NCBI GenBank assembly: GCA_937925925.1
Contig: CALANA010000152.1
Span: forward strand, 1 to 55,031
Source: an uncultured Chloroflexales bacterium
GTDB lineage: Bacteria; Chloroflexota; Chloroflexia; Chloroflexales; Chloroflexaceae
Reading direction: 5' to 3'
Length of the DNA: 55,031 bases
The position numbers and the translations under genes are program-made. The notes below the pieces were generated by a model that saw only the letters and a program-made list of their open reading frames with translations, was not told where the DNA came from and did no database searches. Each line of letters begins with the position of its first letter. Positions within the stretch are counted from its first letter, which is position 1. Positions 10,044 through 17,996 of this stretch are shown here, piece by piece.

Positions 10044-10712
10044 ATGAGTGATCTAGTGACAATAAAAGGTGGTAAGGAGGGATTGCGACTACAACTCGAT
10101 GAGGCAGCGGAGTGGTCGGCTGTCCTGGTGGCGTTGCGTACCCAACTTGACCAGAGCGGCAGTTTTTTTGCCGGGGCACGGTTGCTGGTTGATATAGGCC
10201 CACGCCTGCTCAATGAGCAGCAACTACGCGAGATGCTCACACTGATGCAGCAATATGCGCTGCAACCGGAGTCACTCACAGCGTCGGCGCGTGAGAGCCG
10301 GAACGCGGCGCGGTCGGTCGGGTTGACAGCGCGTCCCGCACCAGCACGGGCGTTGGCAGCACCGCCCATACCTGACGCTGAGGCGGCAATCCTGGTAGCA
10401 CGGACGGTGCGATCAGGTCAGGTGCTGCGTCATCATGGGCATATCACTCTGGTTGGTGATGTCAATCCTGGATCAGAAGTCATCGCGGGTGGTAACGTGG
10501 TCGTATGGGGCCGCTTACGTGGATTAGTGCATGCGGGGGCATTAGGTAATCGAACGATGTTTATTTGTGCGCTCGAACTCCAACCCACGCAACTGCGGAT
10601 TGCCGATTTCATTGCACGCACCCCCGAAGGCACGGCCGGGCATACTCCAGAAGTGGCCCGTGTTGAACACGATCAGATTATTGTCGAAGCCTGGGAAGTA
10701 TTTCGAAAGTAG
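10044..10712 (+). CDS. minC: Septum site-determining protein MinC
   Basis: This 222-aa FtsZ-assembly inhibitor has two domains. The N-terminal domain (about 1-100) is divergent, then a short Ala/Pro linker leads to the C-terminal beta-helix domain (about 115-222). That domain carries the family signature GDVNPGSEVIAGGNVVVWGR and GLVHAGALGN, which bind MinD. ATG 10044 is chosen over GTG 10041. It lies upstream of minD and minE in the same orientation, giving a complete Min system. Confidence 0.95.
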   Translation: MSDLVTIKGGKEGLRLQLDEAAEWSAVLVALRTQLDQSGSFFAGARLLVDIGPRLLNEQQLREMLTLMQQYALQPESLTASARESRNAARSVGLTARPAPARALAAPPIPDAEAAILVARTVRSGQVLRHHGHITLVGDVNPGSEVIAGGNVVVWGRLRGLVHAGALGNRTMFICALELQPTQLRIADFIARTPEGTAGHTPEVARVEHDQIIVEAWEVFRK

Positions 10713-10787
10713 CTGACGGCCATGCCGTGATCCGACCGTGGCGAATGCGCAGGCATAAGGGTGACAGCTACATTATCAGGAGCAGCT

Positions 10788-11588
10788 ATGGCGCGCGTCA
10801 TTACCATCACTTCTGGCAAAGGTGGGGTGGGCAAAACCACAACGACCGCAAACCTCGGTACAGCCCTCGCAATGCGCGGGGCACGCGTTGCGGTGATTGA
10901 TGCCGACATCGGGTTGCGCAACCTTGATGTGGTTATGGGGCTAGAAAATCGCATTGTGTATGATCTGGTTGATGTGATTGAAGGTCGAGCACGCCTACGC
11001 CAGGCGCTCATTAAAGATAAACGGTTGCCGGAGTTATTTCTGTTGCCGGCAGCGCAAACACGCGATAAAGAAGCGGTTACGCCCGAAGATATGATTGCGT
11101 TGACCAATCAAATGCGCTCGGATTTTGACTATATTCTGGTCGATAGTCCAGCAGGTATTGAGGGCGGCTTTCGCAACGCAATTGCCGGGGCCAATGAGGT
11201 GCTGATTGTCACCACCCCCGAAGTGTCAGCCGTGCGCGATGCAGATCGGATTGTGGGTCTGGTTGAAGCGGCAGAAAAGGGGCCACCCCGGTTGATTATT
11301 AACCGCATTAACTCCCGTCTTGTCAATCGTGGCGAAATGCTCTCGATGGAAGAAGTGGTCGAGATTCTGGCGATTGAGCCGGTCGGGGTCGTACCTGATG
11401 ATGAGACGATTGTGATTTCGACCAATCGCGGGGAAGTGGCGGTGTTTGACCAGAATTCTCAAGCCGGGCGGGCCTTTATCAATATTGCTCGCCGCGTGGC
11501 GGGTGAAGATGTGCCCCTGATGGCATTAACCGATCAACAGGGGGTACTGGATCGGTTCTTTGGCCTGTTTGGGCGCAAGGCGAGGTGA
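10788..11588 (+). CDS. minD: Septum site-determining ATPase MinD
   Basis: This 266-aa deviant-Walker ParA/MinD ATPase positions MinC at the poles. The P-loop GKGGVGKTTT lies near residue 10, with the signature lysine; DADIGLRNLD (switch I), DSPAGIE (Walker B) and a C-terminal amphipathic membrane-targeting helix (DRFFGLFGRKAR) are visible. An in-frame start exists 27 nt upstream, but ATG 10788 has GGAG at 10779-10782 and matches the family N-terminus. Confidence 0.97.
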   Translation: MARVITITSGKGGVGKTTTTANLGTALAMRGARVAVIDADIGLRNLDVVMGLENRIVYDLVDVIEGRARLRQALIKDKRLPELFLLPAAQTRDKEAVTPEDMIALTNQMRSDFDYILVDSPAGIEGGFRNAIAGANEVLIVTTPEVSAVRDADRIVGLVEAAEKGPPRLIINRINSRLVNRGEMLSMEEVVEILAIEPVGVVPDDETIVISTNRGEVAVFDQNSQAGRAFINIARRVAGEDVPLMALTDQQGVLDRFFGLFGRKAR

Positions 11589-11594
11589 GGAAAC

Positions 11595-11858
11595 GTGAGC
11601 TTTTTTAATAATTTGTTCAATAAGCGTGAGCGGAGCGCACAGGTGGCAAAGGAGCGACTGCTGACGGTGCTGGTGCATGATCGGGTGAAGCTGACCCCTG
11701 AGAAACTGGAAGAACTCAAGGCCGAATTGTCGGCTGTTGTTGCCCGCTATGTACCTGAGGCAGAGCCTGCCGAGATTGAGGTAACACTGCTCCGGGGGGA
11801 ATCGGCCGATATGCTCAAAGCTGATATTCCTCTTCGACGCTCGCGGCACGATGAGTAG
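11595..11858 (+). CDS. minE: Cell division topological specificity factor MinE
   Basis: This 87-aa protein starts with GTG 11595, preceded by GAGG. The N-terminal membrane-binding helix (SFFNNLF), the MinD-activating segment around AKERLLTVLVHDR and the dimerisation domain ending near ADIPLRR match MinE. It begins 6 nt after minD stops. MinE stimulates MinD ATPase to drive pole-to-pole oscillation; its presence implies an oscillating Min system rather than a DivIVA-anchored one. Confidence 0.95.
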   Translation: MSFFNNLFNKRERSAQVAKERLLTVLVHDRVKLTPEKLEELKAELSAVVARYVPEAEPAEIEVTLLRGESADMLKADIPLRRSRHDE

Positions 11859-11882
11859 CACGGTGTCCAACCCGCTCACTCC

Positions 11883-12003
11883 TAGTGGTCAGCCACACTG
11901 AATATGCGGAGCATGAACGACTTTAGGCGTTACCAGGGCTTCAGGAACGACTTTAGGCGTTCCTCCGTATCCCTCACCATCACGGTGGTCAACCACCGGT
12001 CAG
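11883..12003. repeat. Family C short inverted-repeat element
   Basis: Shares its ends and body with 48720-48839: left end TAGTGGTCAGCCACACTGAA..ATGCGGAG, right end CTCCGTATCCCTCACCATCA then CGGTGGTCAACC. The centre holds two direct copies of GAACGACTTTAGGCGTT. It is about 120 bp, non-coding, and inserted between minE and era. Confidence 0.75.
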
Positions 12004-12082
12004 GTCACGTGCGGTTCCTTCGTCTACTTCCCCGTCGATCTTTGCCGCAACTGCAACTGAGAAGGAGTTATTGCCAGAACGT

Positions 12083-13510
12083 ATGATCCTTTTTTCACAC
12101 GATCCGGAAGCTGAGACACTGTATTGTTATTTCACCGAACTGGAAGCGGGCCAATCGGTTGCCGAATGGGAGTACCCCGCCAGTCTGTTGCTCGATAGCG
12201 CCGGCCAGATTATCGGGGTGCGCCTGAAGCTGGACGACGAAATCACGCTGGATCAGCTCGAGTTGGCCCTGGAACACGAGCATGTCTATCTGGATATGCA
12301 GTATGGTCATCTGAATGCGAGTACTAGCGCCACCGAGCCGGCGCAGGTGGTCGATCTCGAAGCCGCGGCGTTGCTCGATCTTGACGATGAGGGACGGGTA
12401 CTGGGCGTTGATATTGCGGTTCCGGCGGAGTTCACCACACCGGCACGTCTGGCTCACCTGGAGCCATATATGGTGGCGCTCGATGATGCCGATGCGCCAT
12501 CGGCTCCCATGCAACGACTGCCACCACGAAGCAGCACCGCGCCCGCGACACCGGCTATGCGCACCCCGCCCACCGATCTCGCGGCGCAACCAGTTCTACT
12601 CGACAGCGCAGAGGTGCCAATGCTCCTGCATGTCGGGTTTGTGGCGCTGGTCGGGAAGCCGAATGTAGGCAAGAGTACGCTGCTCAATGCAATGCTGGGC
12701 CAGAAGGTGGCGATTGTTTCCCCACGTCCGCAGACCACTCGGGTGCCGCTGCGCGGTATTTTGAGTCGCCCCGATGCTCAGTTGATTTTTATCGACACCC
12801 CTGGTATTCATGAACCACGGCACAAACTGGGCCAGTTTATGGTCGAGACGGCGCGGCGTTCTATTCCCAATGCGGACGTGGTATGTATGATGGTTGACAT
12901 TAGCATGCCCCCGACCCACCTTGATGAGCGCATTGCGGCGCAGGTACAGCAGACCAATGTACCGCGTTTGCTCGTACTCAACAAGGTTGATCTACCTCCC
13001 CGACGGGGTTCACATCTGGAAGCTTATCGCGCATTGGGCACCTGGGATACTGAGGTGGCAGTTTCGGCCCGCACCGGGCAGGGACTGACGGCCCTGCTGG
13101 ATGCGATCGTCACCCGATTGCCCTCTGGTCACGCCTTGTATCCGGCTGAACAGGTTGTTGATCAGACCGAGCAGCAGCTTGTGGCGGAACTGGTACGCGA
13201 GAAGGTATTGCATTTTACCCGCGACGAGGTGCCACACTCGGTGGCGGTTGAGGTCGAAGAATGGGAGCAACGCGAGAAAGCGACCTATGTTCGTCTGTCA
13301 ATTAATGTGGAAAAAGAGAGCCAGAAGGGGATTTTGATTGGGGCCGGAGGCAAGATGCTCAAGCGGATCGGCACGATCGCCCGCGTGGATGTCGAGCAGA
13401 TGCTGGGCCATCCGGTCTTTCTTGATCTGTGGGTAAAGACCCGCCCAAACTGGCGCAACGATCCAGCCTCGCTCGGCTGGCTTGGGTATCGCCTGAAAGA
13501 TTGGAAATAG
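12083..13510 (+). CDS. era: GTPase Era with N-terminal DUF2283-like extension
   Basis: Residues are numbered from ATG 12083 (475 aa). The C-terminal part (about 182-475) is a normal Era, which binds the 3' end of 16S rRNA and 30S precursors: G1 GKPNVGKST (191-199), G3 DTPG (238-241), G4 NKVD (300-303) and a KH domain with GAGGKMLKRIG near 420. The first 130 residues are unusual. They contain one clear DUF2283-like unit (DPEAETLYCYF...SAGQIIGVRL) and a second partial one (LLDLDDEGRVLGVDI), followed by a Pro/Ala linker. An alternative TTG 12071 lies only 3 nt after AAGGAG, which is too close. A separate gene for the front half is unlikely because the frame is continuous. Confidence 0.93.
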   Translation: MILFSHDPEAETLYCYFTELEAGQSVAEWEYPASLLLDSAGQIIGVRLKLDDEITLDQLELALEHEHVYLDMQYGHLNASTSATEPAQVVDLEAAALLDLDDEGRVLGVDIAVPAEFTTPARLAHLEPYMVALDDADAPSAPMQRLPPRSSTAPATPAMRTPPTDLAAQPVLLDSAEVPMLLHVGFVALVGKPNVGKSTLLNAMLGQKVAIVSPRPQTTRVPLRGILSRPDAQLIFIDTPGIHEPRHKLGQFMVETARRSIPNADVVCMMVDISMPPTHLDERIAAQVQQTNVPRLLVLNKVDLPPRRGSHLEAYRALGTWDTEVAVSARTGQGLTALLDAIVTRLPSGHALYPAEQVVDQTEQQLVAELVREKVLHFTRDEVPHSVAVEVEEWEQREKATYVRLSINVEKESQKGILIGAGGKMLKRIGTIARVDVEQMLGHPVFLDLWVKTRPNWRNDPASLGWLGYRLKDWK

Positions 13511-13520
13511 GGCGTTCATT

Positions 13521-13596
13521 ACGTTTCAACGTTAGCACGTTCCAACGTTCCAACACTTGAGAGAACACGCGGTGAACAAGCGAACGTTGAAACGTT
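13521..13596. repeat. Inverted repeat between convergent era and LLM oxidoreductase genes
   Basis: ACGTTTCAACGTT (13521-13533) pairs with AACGTTGAAACGT (13583-13595) around short CGTTCCAA direct repeats. The location between convergent genes would suit a transcription barrier, though no T-run is seen. Confidence 0.45.
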
Positions 13597-13612
13597 CAGC
13601 CTTCAAACACCA

Positions 13613-14596
13613 CTACCGATGGAGGGTCGGCAAGACTTCTGTGCCGAAAACGCGCAAGAATTCCTCCTGGTTGCGCCCGACGTTGTGAACGTGGATCTCA
13701 TCGAAGCCCAGGTCAATAAACCCTTGCAGGTGACGCCGGTGAGCCTCCAGGTCGGCAGAGATGAGGACGCGACCCGTGAAATGTTCGGGACGAACCAGCC
13801 TGGCGATAGCGGCAAAATCTTCAGGGGTACGAATATCTTGCTTGGGGAAGGCCATACCACCATTCGGCCACTCAGTCAGGGCATACTGTAGCGCCTCCTC
13901 GTCTGTTCTGGCCCAGGAAATATGCAACTGGAGCAGTCGCCGCAGCGTGGCCGGGTCGCGGCCTGCATCACGTGCGCCCTGGGCAAAATGGTCGAGAATA
14001 GTCTGTAGTTTTTCGTGATTGGCAGCGGGAGTAATCAGGCCAGCACACGTTTTGCCCGCAAATCTGACAGTCTGGGGGCCAGTAGCGGCGATATAGATCG
14101 GCGGTGGTTCTGATGGGAGGGTGTAGAGTTGCACTTTTTCCATGGTGAAGTAGCGACCACGATAGCGGGCCGGTTTGCCACTCAGCAGCTTCTGAATGAG
14201 CTCCACACTCTCAATCAGCATCTCCATACGTTCGAGCGGTTCCGGCCATACACCCCCAACGACATGTTCATTCAGTGCCTCACCACTCCCCAGGCCTAAC
14301 CAGAAGCGTCCTGGAAACATTGCCGCCAGAGTTGCGGCAGCCTGGGCAATGACGGCAGGATGATAGCGAAAGCCAGGACAGGTGACACCCGGGCCAAAAG
14401 TATGATCGGTAGTAACGCCCAGGGCACCCATCCAGGCATAGACGAATGCATTGTGGCCCTGTTGCGGCACCCATGGCTGGAAGTGATCGGCAGCCATAAC
14501 GCCCTGGAAGCCATGCTGTTCAGCCAATTGACAGTAGCGCAACAGGTCGCTGGGATGAAACTGTTCCAGTGCAGCGGAATAGCCAATCGTTGCCAT
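13613..14596 (-). CDS. F420-dependent LLM-class oxidoreductase, FGD-like
   Basis: This 327-aa luciferase-like TIM-barrel protein resembles F420-dependent glucose-6-phosphate dehydrogenase: SDHFQPW-type segment (ADHFQPW), FGPGVTCPGFRYHPAVIAQA, PGRFWLGLGSGEALNEH and PPIYIAATGP are all present. These positions bind F420 and the sugar phosphate in FGD, but related enzymes use other substrates, so the substrate is not assigned. ATG 14596 is preceded by GAGG at good spacing; a GTG 15 nt upstream overlaps that site. It is the last gene of an F420 block transcribed leftward, separated from cofC by a family A insertion. Confidence 0.85.
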   Translation of the reverse strand: MATIGYSAALEQFHPSDLLRYCQLAEQHGFQGVMAADHFQPWVPQQGHNAFVYAWMGALGVTTDHTFGPGVTCPGFRYHPAVIAQAAATLAAMFPGRFWLGLGSGEALNEHVVGGVWPEPLERMEMLIESVELIQKLLSGKPARYRGRYFTMEKVQLYTLPSEPPPIYIAATGPQTVRFAGKTCAGLITPAANHEKLQTILDHFAQGARDAGRDPATLRRLLQLHISWARTDEEALQYALTEWPNGGMAFPKQDIRTPEDFAAIARLVRPEHFTGRVLISADLEAHRRHLQGFIDLGFDEIHVHNVGRNQEEFLRVFGTEVLPTLHR

Positions 14597-14630
14597 TATT
14601 TTTTTCCTCACTTACCGCGTGACCCTGTGA

Positions 14631-14770
14631 TACCAATTTGACGTAACCATTCCGCATACGCCGACATCCCCACATGGGCCGGGGTCTGCGGTCTCCGCAC
14701 CCCTGCCATGACGCAGTCTCGTTGGAGGACGCATGGCAAGACTATGCGGAATGGTCACGTCGAAACGGTA
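14631..14770. mobile_element. Family A short inverted-repeat element (copy A1), TSD TGA
   Basis: A 140-bp non-coding element starting TACCAATTTGACGTAACCAT and ending in TCGAAACGGTA, whose ends are imperfect inverted repeats sharing TACC, TTTGAC/TTCGAC and CATTCCGCAT. It is flanked by TGA on both sides (14628-14630 and 14771-14773). The right end supplies the final codons and stop of cofC. Confidence 0.85.
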
Positions 14771-15446
14771 TGACTATTGTACTCCCAAAACCAGCCTGAC
14801 GGAAGTCTGCGGTCGTGTCAATGTCAAGCGCCAGAGTGGGTGAAACATAGATCTGAGGCACCAATCCTGCCCGTTGTGCGGCATTGATATGCTGCGCAAA
14901 GCTGTCTGGCCCAAACTGAAAGGCCAGCGCGGATGGCAATCGGAAGCCAAGCGCATTGGTGCCCCGCCCGGTATGATCGGGCGCGATTACGAACGCTGCG
15001 CGGGCATACAGGGCGGCAACCAGTTGTTGTCGATCAGCGGCGGTGATCAGTGGCACATCGGCGGGAATAATGAGTAACGCTTCAGCTCCAGCGGCATAGG
15101 CCACAGCCCGTGCTTGCTCTAGCGCTGCATTCAGATCGCTGGCTTGATCTAGCAGCGGACATGCGCCGAGCGCTGTCGCCAATGACCAGACCGTGACATC
15201 AGCGCTGATAACCCATATCTGAGCAATGTCAACCGATGCTACAGCCCCGGTCGTTTGCTCAACACCAACTGTCAGTGCTGACGGTAACGGGTCGTTTTGC
15301 TCACCGAGCAGTACGGTCAATACCCGACGCAACATCGCCAGCACCAGTGCCCGGCGTTCGTCAGGAGCCAGTAGTTCGGCCAGGCGGCTCTTGGCTCGTT
15401 GCAAATCTTTCACCGGAACGACGACATGAATGTTCATAGAGGTCAT
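14742..15446 (-). CDS. cofC: 2-phospholactate/phosphoenolpyruvate guanylyltransferase CofC (FbiD)
   Basis: This 234-aa nucleotidyltransferase makes the GDP-activated three-carbon acid that CofD joins to Fo in F420 synthesis. The N-terminal VVVPVKDLQRAKSRL motif binds GTP; LLIIPADVPL supplies the metal-binding Asp, and GTNALGF is also typical. ATG 15446 overlaps the cofD stop as ATGA, so translation is coupled. The last nine residues (IPFRRDHSA) and the TAG are encoded by the end of the family A element. Removing the element and one TSD in silico gives the end ...STIVTGSRGK followed by TGA, 12 nt before the next gene's ATG. Confidence 0.92.
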   Translation of the reverse strand: MTSMNIHVVVPVKDLQRAKSRLAELLAPDERRALVLAMLRRVLTVLLGEQNDPLPSALTVGVEQTTGAVASVDIAQIWVISADVTVWSLATALGACPLLDQASDLNAALEQARAVAYAAGAEALLIIPADVPLITAADRQQLVAALYARAAFVIAPDHTGRGTNALGFRLPSALAFQFGPDSFAQHINAAQRAGLVPQIYVSPTLALDIDTTADFRQAGFGSTIVIPFRRDHSA

Positions 15447-16396
15447 GCGAGAGATGCGGACACGCTGCCAATTGCACGTGCGGCTGTGAGTGCCGCCTGC
15501 GCCAGTTGGGCTTTCGCGGCACTACTACGCATAATCGTATCAGTCACGACCACCCCAATGCCCAGTGCCTCAATTGCGGGTTTGAGCGCAGCATCAACCT
15601 GATCAATGACGAGGACGTTGAGGAAATCACGATAGGCATGTGCCACACCAACCGCCGATACTTCCCATCCCACTGCCCGCATCAGTGGAGCCGCCGGGCC
15701 TTTGAGTGGGGCACCCCCGACAATCGGGCTGACCGCCACAATCGGCGCGGACGTGGCGTGCAAGGCGGTGCGCAGTCCCGGCAGAGCCAGAATGGGGCCA
15801 ATACTGACTACCGGGTTGCTGGGGGCCAGCAGAATGACCTCGGCGGCCGCAATAGCTTCCAAAACACCCGACGCGGGATGCGCCTGCTCGCTGCCCACAA
15901 AGCGTACTCCCAGTACCTCGTCGGTAGCCTGGCGTTGCACAAAATATTCCTCAAAGTGAAACTCCCCGGCGGTGGTGATGATGTGGGTAGGCACGGTTTG
16001 ATCACTCATGGGCATGATCTTTACCGTCACACCCAGTGCGCGGCAGAAGCGATCGGCCACCTGGCTGAGGGTCACCCCCGTGCGTAACCAGGCCGTGCGC
16101 TGAATATGGAGCGCTAGATCGCGGTCGCCCAGGCGGAACCAGGTTGGCCCGCCCAGCCGCCCCAGCCACTCCAGGCAAGCGGTGGTATCACCAGCAATAC
16201 CCCATCCCTGCGTCGCGTCGATCACGCCCGCCAGCGTACAGGTGACAATATCCAGATCGGGTGCAATATACAGCCCATGGAGCTGAAAATCATCACCTGT
16301 GTTAACAATGGCGGTGATGGTCGCTGGCGGCACGATCTGTACCAGACCTTCCAGAAAGCGGGCGGCACCCACGCCGCCGGCGAGCGTTACAATCAT
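15443..16396 (-). CDS. cofD: 2-phospho-L-lactate (or PEP) transferase CofD (FbiA)
   Basis: This 317-aa enzyme transfers the activated phospho-acid to 7,8-didemethyl-8-hydroxy-5-deazariboflavin (Fo), producing F420-0 or dehydro-F420-0. The N-terminal GGVGAARFLEG loop, the NTGDDFQLHGLYIAPDLD segment and LLAPSNPVVSIGPIL are diagnostic of the family. It lies 20 nt downstream of the nitroreductase and overlaps cofC by 4 nt. No strong ribosome-binding site is visible before ATG 16396. Confidence 0.95.
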   Translation of the reverse strand: MIVTLAGGVGAARFLEGLVQIVPPATITAIVNTGDDFQLHGLYIAPDLDIVTCTLAGVIDATQGWGIAGDTTACLEWLGRLGGPTWFRLGDRDLALHIQRTAWLRTGVTLSQVADRFCRALGVTVKIMPMSDQTVPTHIITTAGEFHFEEYFVQRQATDEVLGVRFVGSEQAHPASGVLEAIAAAEVILLAPSNPVVSIGPILALPGLRTALHATSAPIVAVSPIVGGAPLKGPAAPLMRAVGWEVSAVGVAHAYRDFLNVLVIDQVDAALKPAIEALGIGVVVTDTIMRSSAAKAQLAQAALTAARAIGSVSASLA

Positions 16397-16416
16397 ACGT
16401 TATGCCCGAATTTCTG

Positions 16417-17031
16417 TTATTCCCACCGTACCACCAGATCGGTCAGGGAGTGCCGTTCACGCCGATGCGGGTCGTGCGCCGCATAGCCGATGGTGATCAG
16501 CGCATGAGGAATCAGCGCCGTGTCCAGTTCCAACGCCGCCCGCACCACATCGGGACAAAAGAGCGGCGCACACATCCAGCCGCTATCCAGGCCCAGGCTA
16601 TAGGTCATCAGCAGCATGTTTTGGACGGCACAGCCCAGGCTTTGAATCGCCATCGTCGTCTCGGCGGCCTGCCGTTCTGCGTCCGGGTAATAATCCAGGT
16701 CGGCCAGATAGAGACAGGCGATGATGCTGGCAGGCGCACCCAGGATGCGCTGCCGGGATTTTGCCAGGCGTATGTCAATCGTTGCCGCATCCTGACCATC
16801 CAGAGCCAGATGCTTCCGCCACTGCACAGCCATAGCATTGGACAGATGCTCGCGTAGTTCAAAGCGGGTGATAACCGCAAAACGCCAGGGTTGGCGACCA
16901 TGCGGTGAGGGTGCCCAGCGTGCGGCTTCCAGGATCTGTGTCAACTGGGCCGCAGTCACGCCCCGCTGCTGATAGGCCCGCACCGAGCGCCGGCCCTGAA
17001 TAACCTGCATGATCGACTGTGACCTGTCCAT
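16417..17031 (-). CDS. Nitroreductase-family protein, probable dehydro-F420-0 reductase
   Basis: This 204-aa FMN-dependent nitroreductase fold has RRSVRAY near the N-terminus and ARWAPSPHGRQPWRF for FMN binding. Because it sits between cofE and cofD, it most likely acts as the reductase that turns dehydro-F420-0 into F420-0, the task of the C-terminal domain of actinobacterial FbiB; that role is inferred from family and position. I start it at ATG 17031 (AGAGAG upstream); an earlier in-frame start at 17067 adds 12 basic residues of no clear function. BluB is an alternative, but the context does not favour it. Confidence 0.8.
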   Translation of the reverse strand: MDRSQSIMQVIQGRRSVRAYQQRGVTAAQLTQILEAARWAPSPHGRQPWRFAVITRFELREHLSNAMAVQWRKHLALDGQDAATIDIRLAKSRQRILGAPASIIACLYLADLDYYPDAERQAAETTMAIQSLGCAVQNMLLMTYSLGLDSGWMCAPLFCPDVVRAALELDTALIPHALITIGYAAHDPHRRERHSLTDLVVRWE

Positions 17032-17097
17032 AGGCTCTCTTTTTTGCCTCGTGTTACGAACAAGCATTCACGCTGTGTTGTGCAGCGTCTCTATCGC

Positions 17098-17853
17098 CTA
17101 GCGAAACAGATCTTGCTCCGGGTTGCGGAGCAAACGGCGGGCACTGGCATGTGCCGGAGCATAGCAGAAGCCTCGTACAATAGCAACCGGTACCGCATCG
17201 ATCTTCCCCATCACCAACTCGGCTGCACTCGCCAGTTCATCCCCAACCGCCAGGGCGCTGGCTTGTAGCAGATACCCCTGAGTATCATAGACGCCCGCAT
17301 AATCCATCAGCGGATCAAGACCAGCGACACCGATGGCAATGTTGACCTGCCCCTCACGCCAGGGACGCCCAAAACTGTCGGAAATAATGACCGCCACCTC
17401 TACGCCAGTTTGCATAGACAGCGCAGCCCGTATGTCGCTGGCGCTGCGATCGGGATCGGCAGGTAGCACGGTGACAACGCGCCCGCCCGCAACGTTTGAC
17501 TCGTCTACCCCGGCATTGGCGCAGATCAGCCCGTGGTGGGTTTCGGTAATCAGCACTCCGCGATCCATTTTGACAATGCGGCGGGTTTCACGCAGCACCA
17601 CCTCATAATAGCGAGCGTCTTTGTGCCCGTGAGCCGCAATCGCGTGCGCAAAAGCTGAAGGCTGCACGTCGTCTGGATTAACGATACGCCCTTCGGCCTT
17701 GGAGACGATCTTCTGGGTGATAACCAGTATATCACCATGCATAAGCGCCTGATGATTGGCCGTTACTGCGGCCAGTATCAACGCCACTAGATCAGTACCC
17801 GGACGGACTTCTGGCATGCCGCGCAGCGGTATAATCCGCAGTTCATCGTTCAT
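17098..17853 (-). CDS. cofE: Coenzyme F420-0:L-glutamate ligase CofE
   Basis: This 251-aa enzyme adds the gamma-linked glutamate tail to F420-0 using GTP. It shows GDILVITQKIVSKAEGR, RETRRIV and SDSFGRPWREG, all CofE/FbiB N-domain signatures. ATG 17853 matches the family N-terminus (DELRIIPLRGMPEVRPG); the longer frame to 17910 runs into a repeat element and is rejected. With the nitroreductase 66 bp downstream, the arrangement is a split form of the two-domain FbiB. Confidence 0.94.
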   Translation of the reverse strand: MNDELRIIPLRGMPEVRPGTDLVALILAAVTANHQALMHGDILVITQKIVSKAEGRIVNPDDVQPSAFAHAIAAHGHKDARYYEVVLRETRRIVKMDRGVLITETHHGLICANAGVDESNVAGGRVVTVLPADPDRSASDIRAALSMQTGVEVAVIISDSFGRPWREGQVNIAIGVAGLDPLMDYAGVYDTQGYLLQASALAVGDELASAAELVMGKIDAVPVAIVRGFCYAPAHASARRLLRNPEQDLFR

Positions 17854-17865
17854 AGTGTACCGCTT

Positions 17866-17995
17866 AGAAGCTGTCTGAAAAGGCGTCGTATACGGAGCAA
17901 AGCCCCTCACTTTCTTCCCTGCCCGCTGCGCAGCGGGCAGAAACAGGTTTTTTGGAGGGCGGTGCCCTCCAAACCGCCCGCTCTTCAGACAGTCT
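17866..17995. mobile_element. Short inverted-repeat element between mtaP and cofE
   Basis: Ends GAAGCTGTCTGAA and its inverted counterpart TTCAGACAGTCT are flanked by CTTA on both sides, a possible 4-bp target duplication. Inside are two perfect hairpins: 17919-17940 (CTGCCCGCTGC/GCAGCGGGCAG) and 17951-17973 (TTTGGAGGGC-GGT-GCCCTCCAAA). It directly abuts the mtaP stop and may have split an mtaP-cofE transcription unit. Confidence 0.65.
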
Positions 17996-17996
17996 C

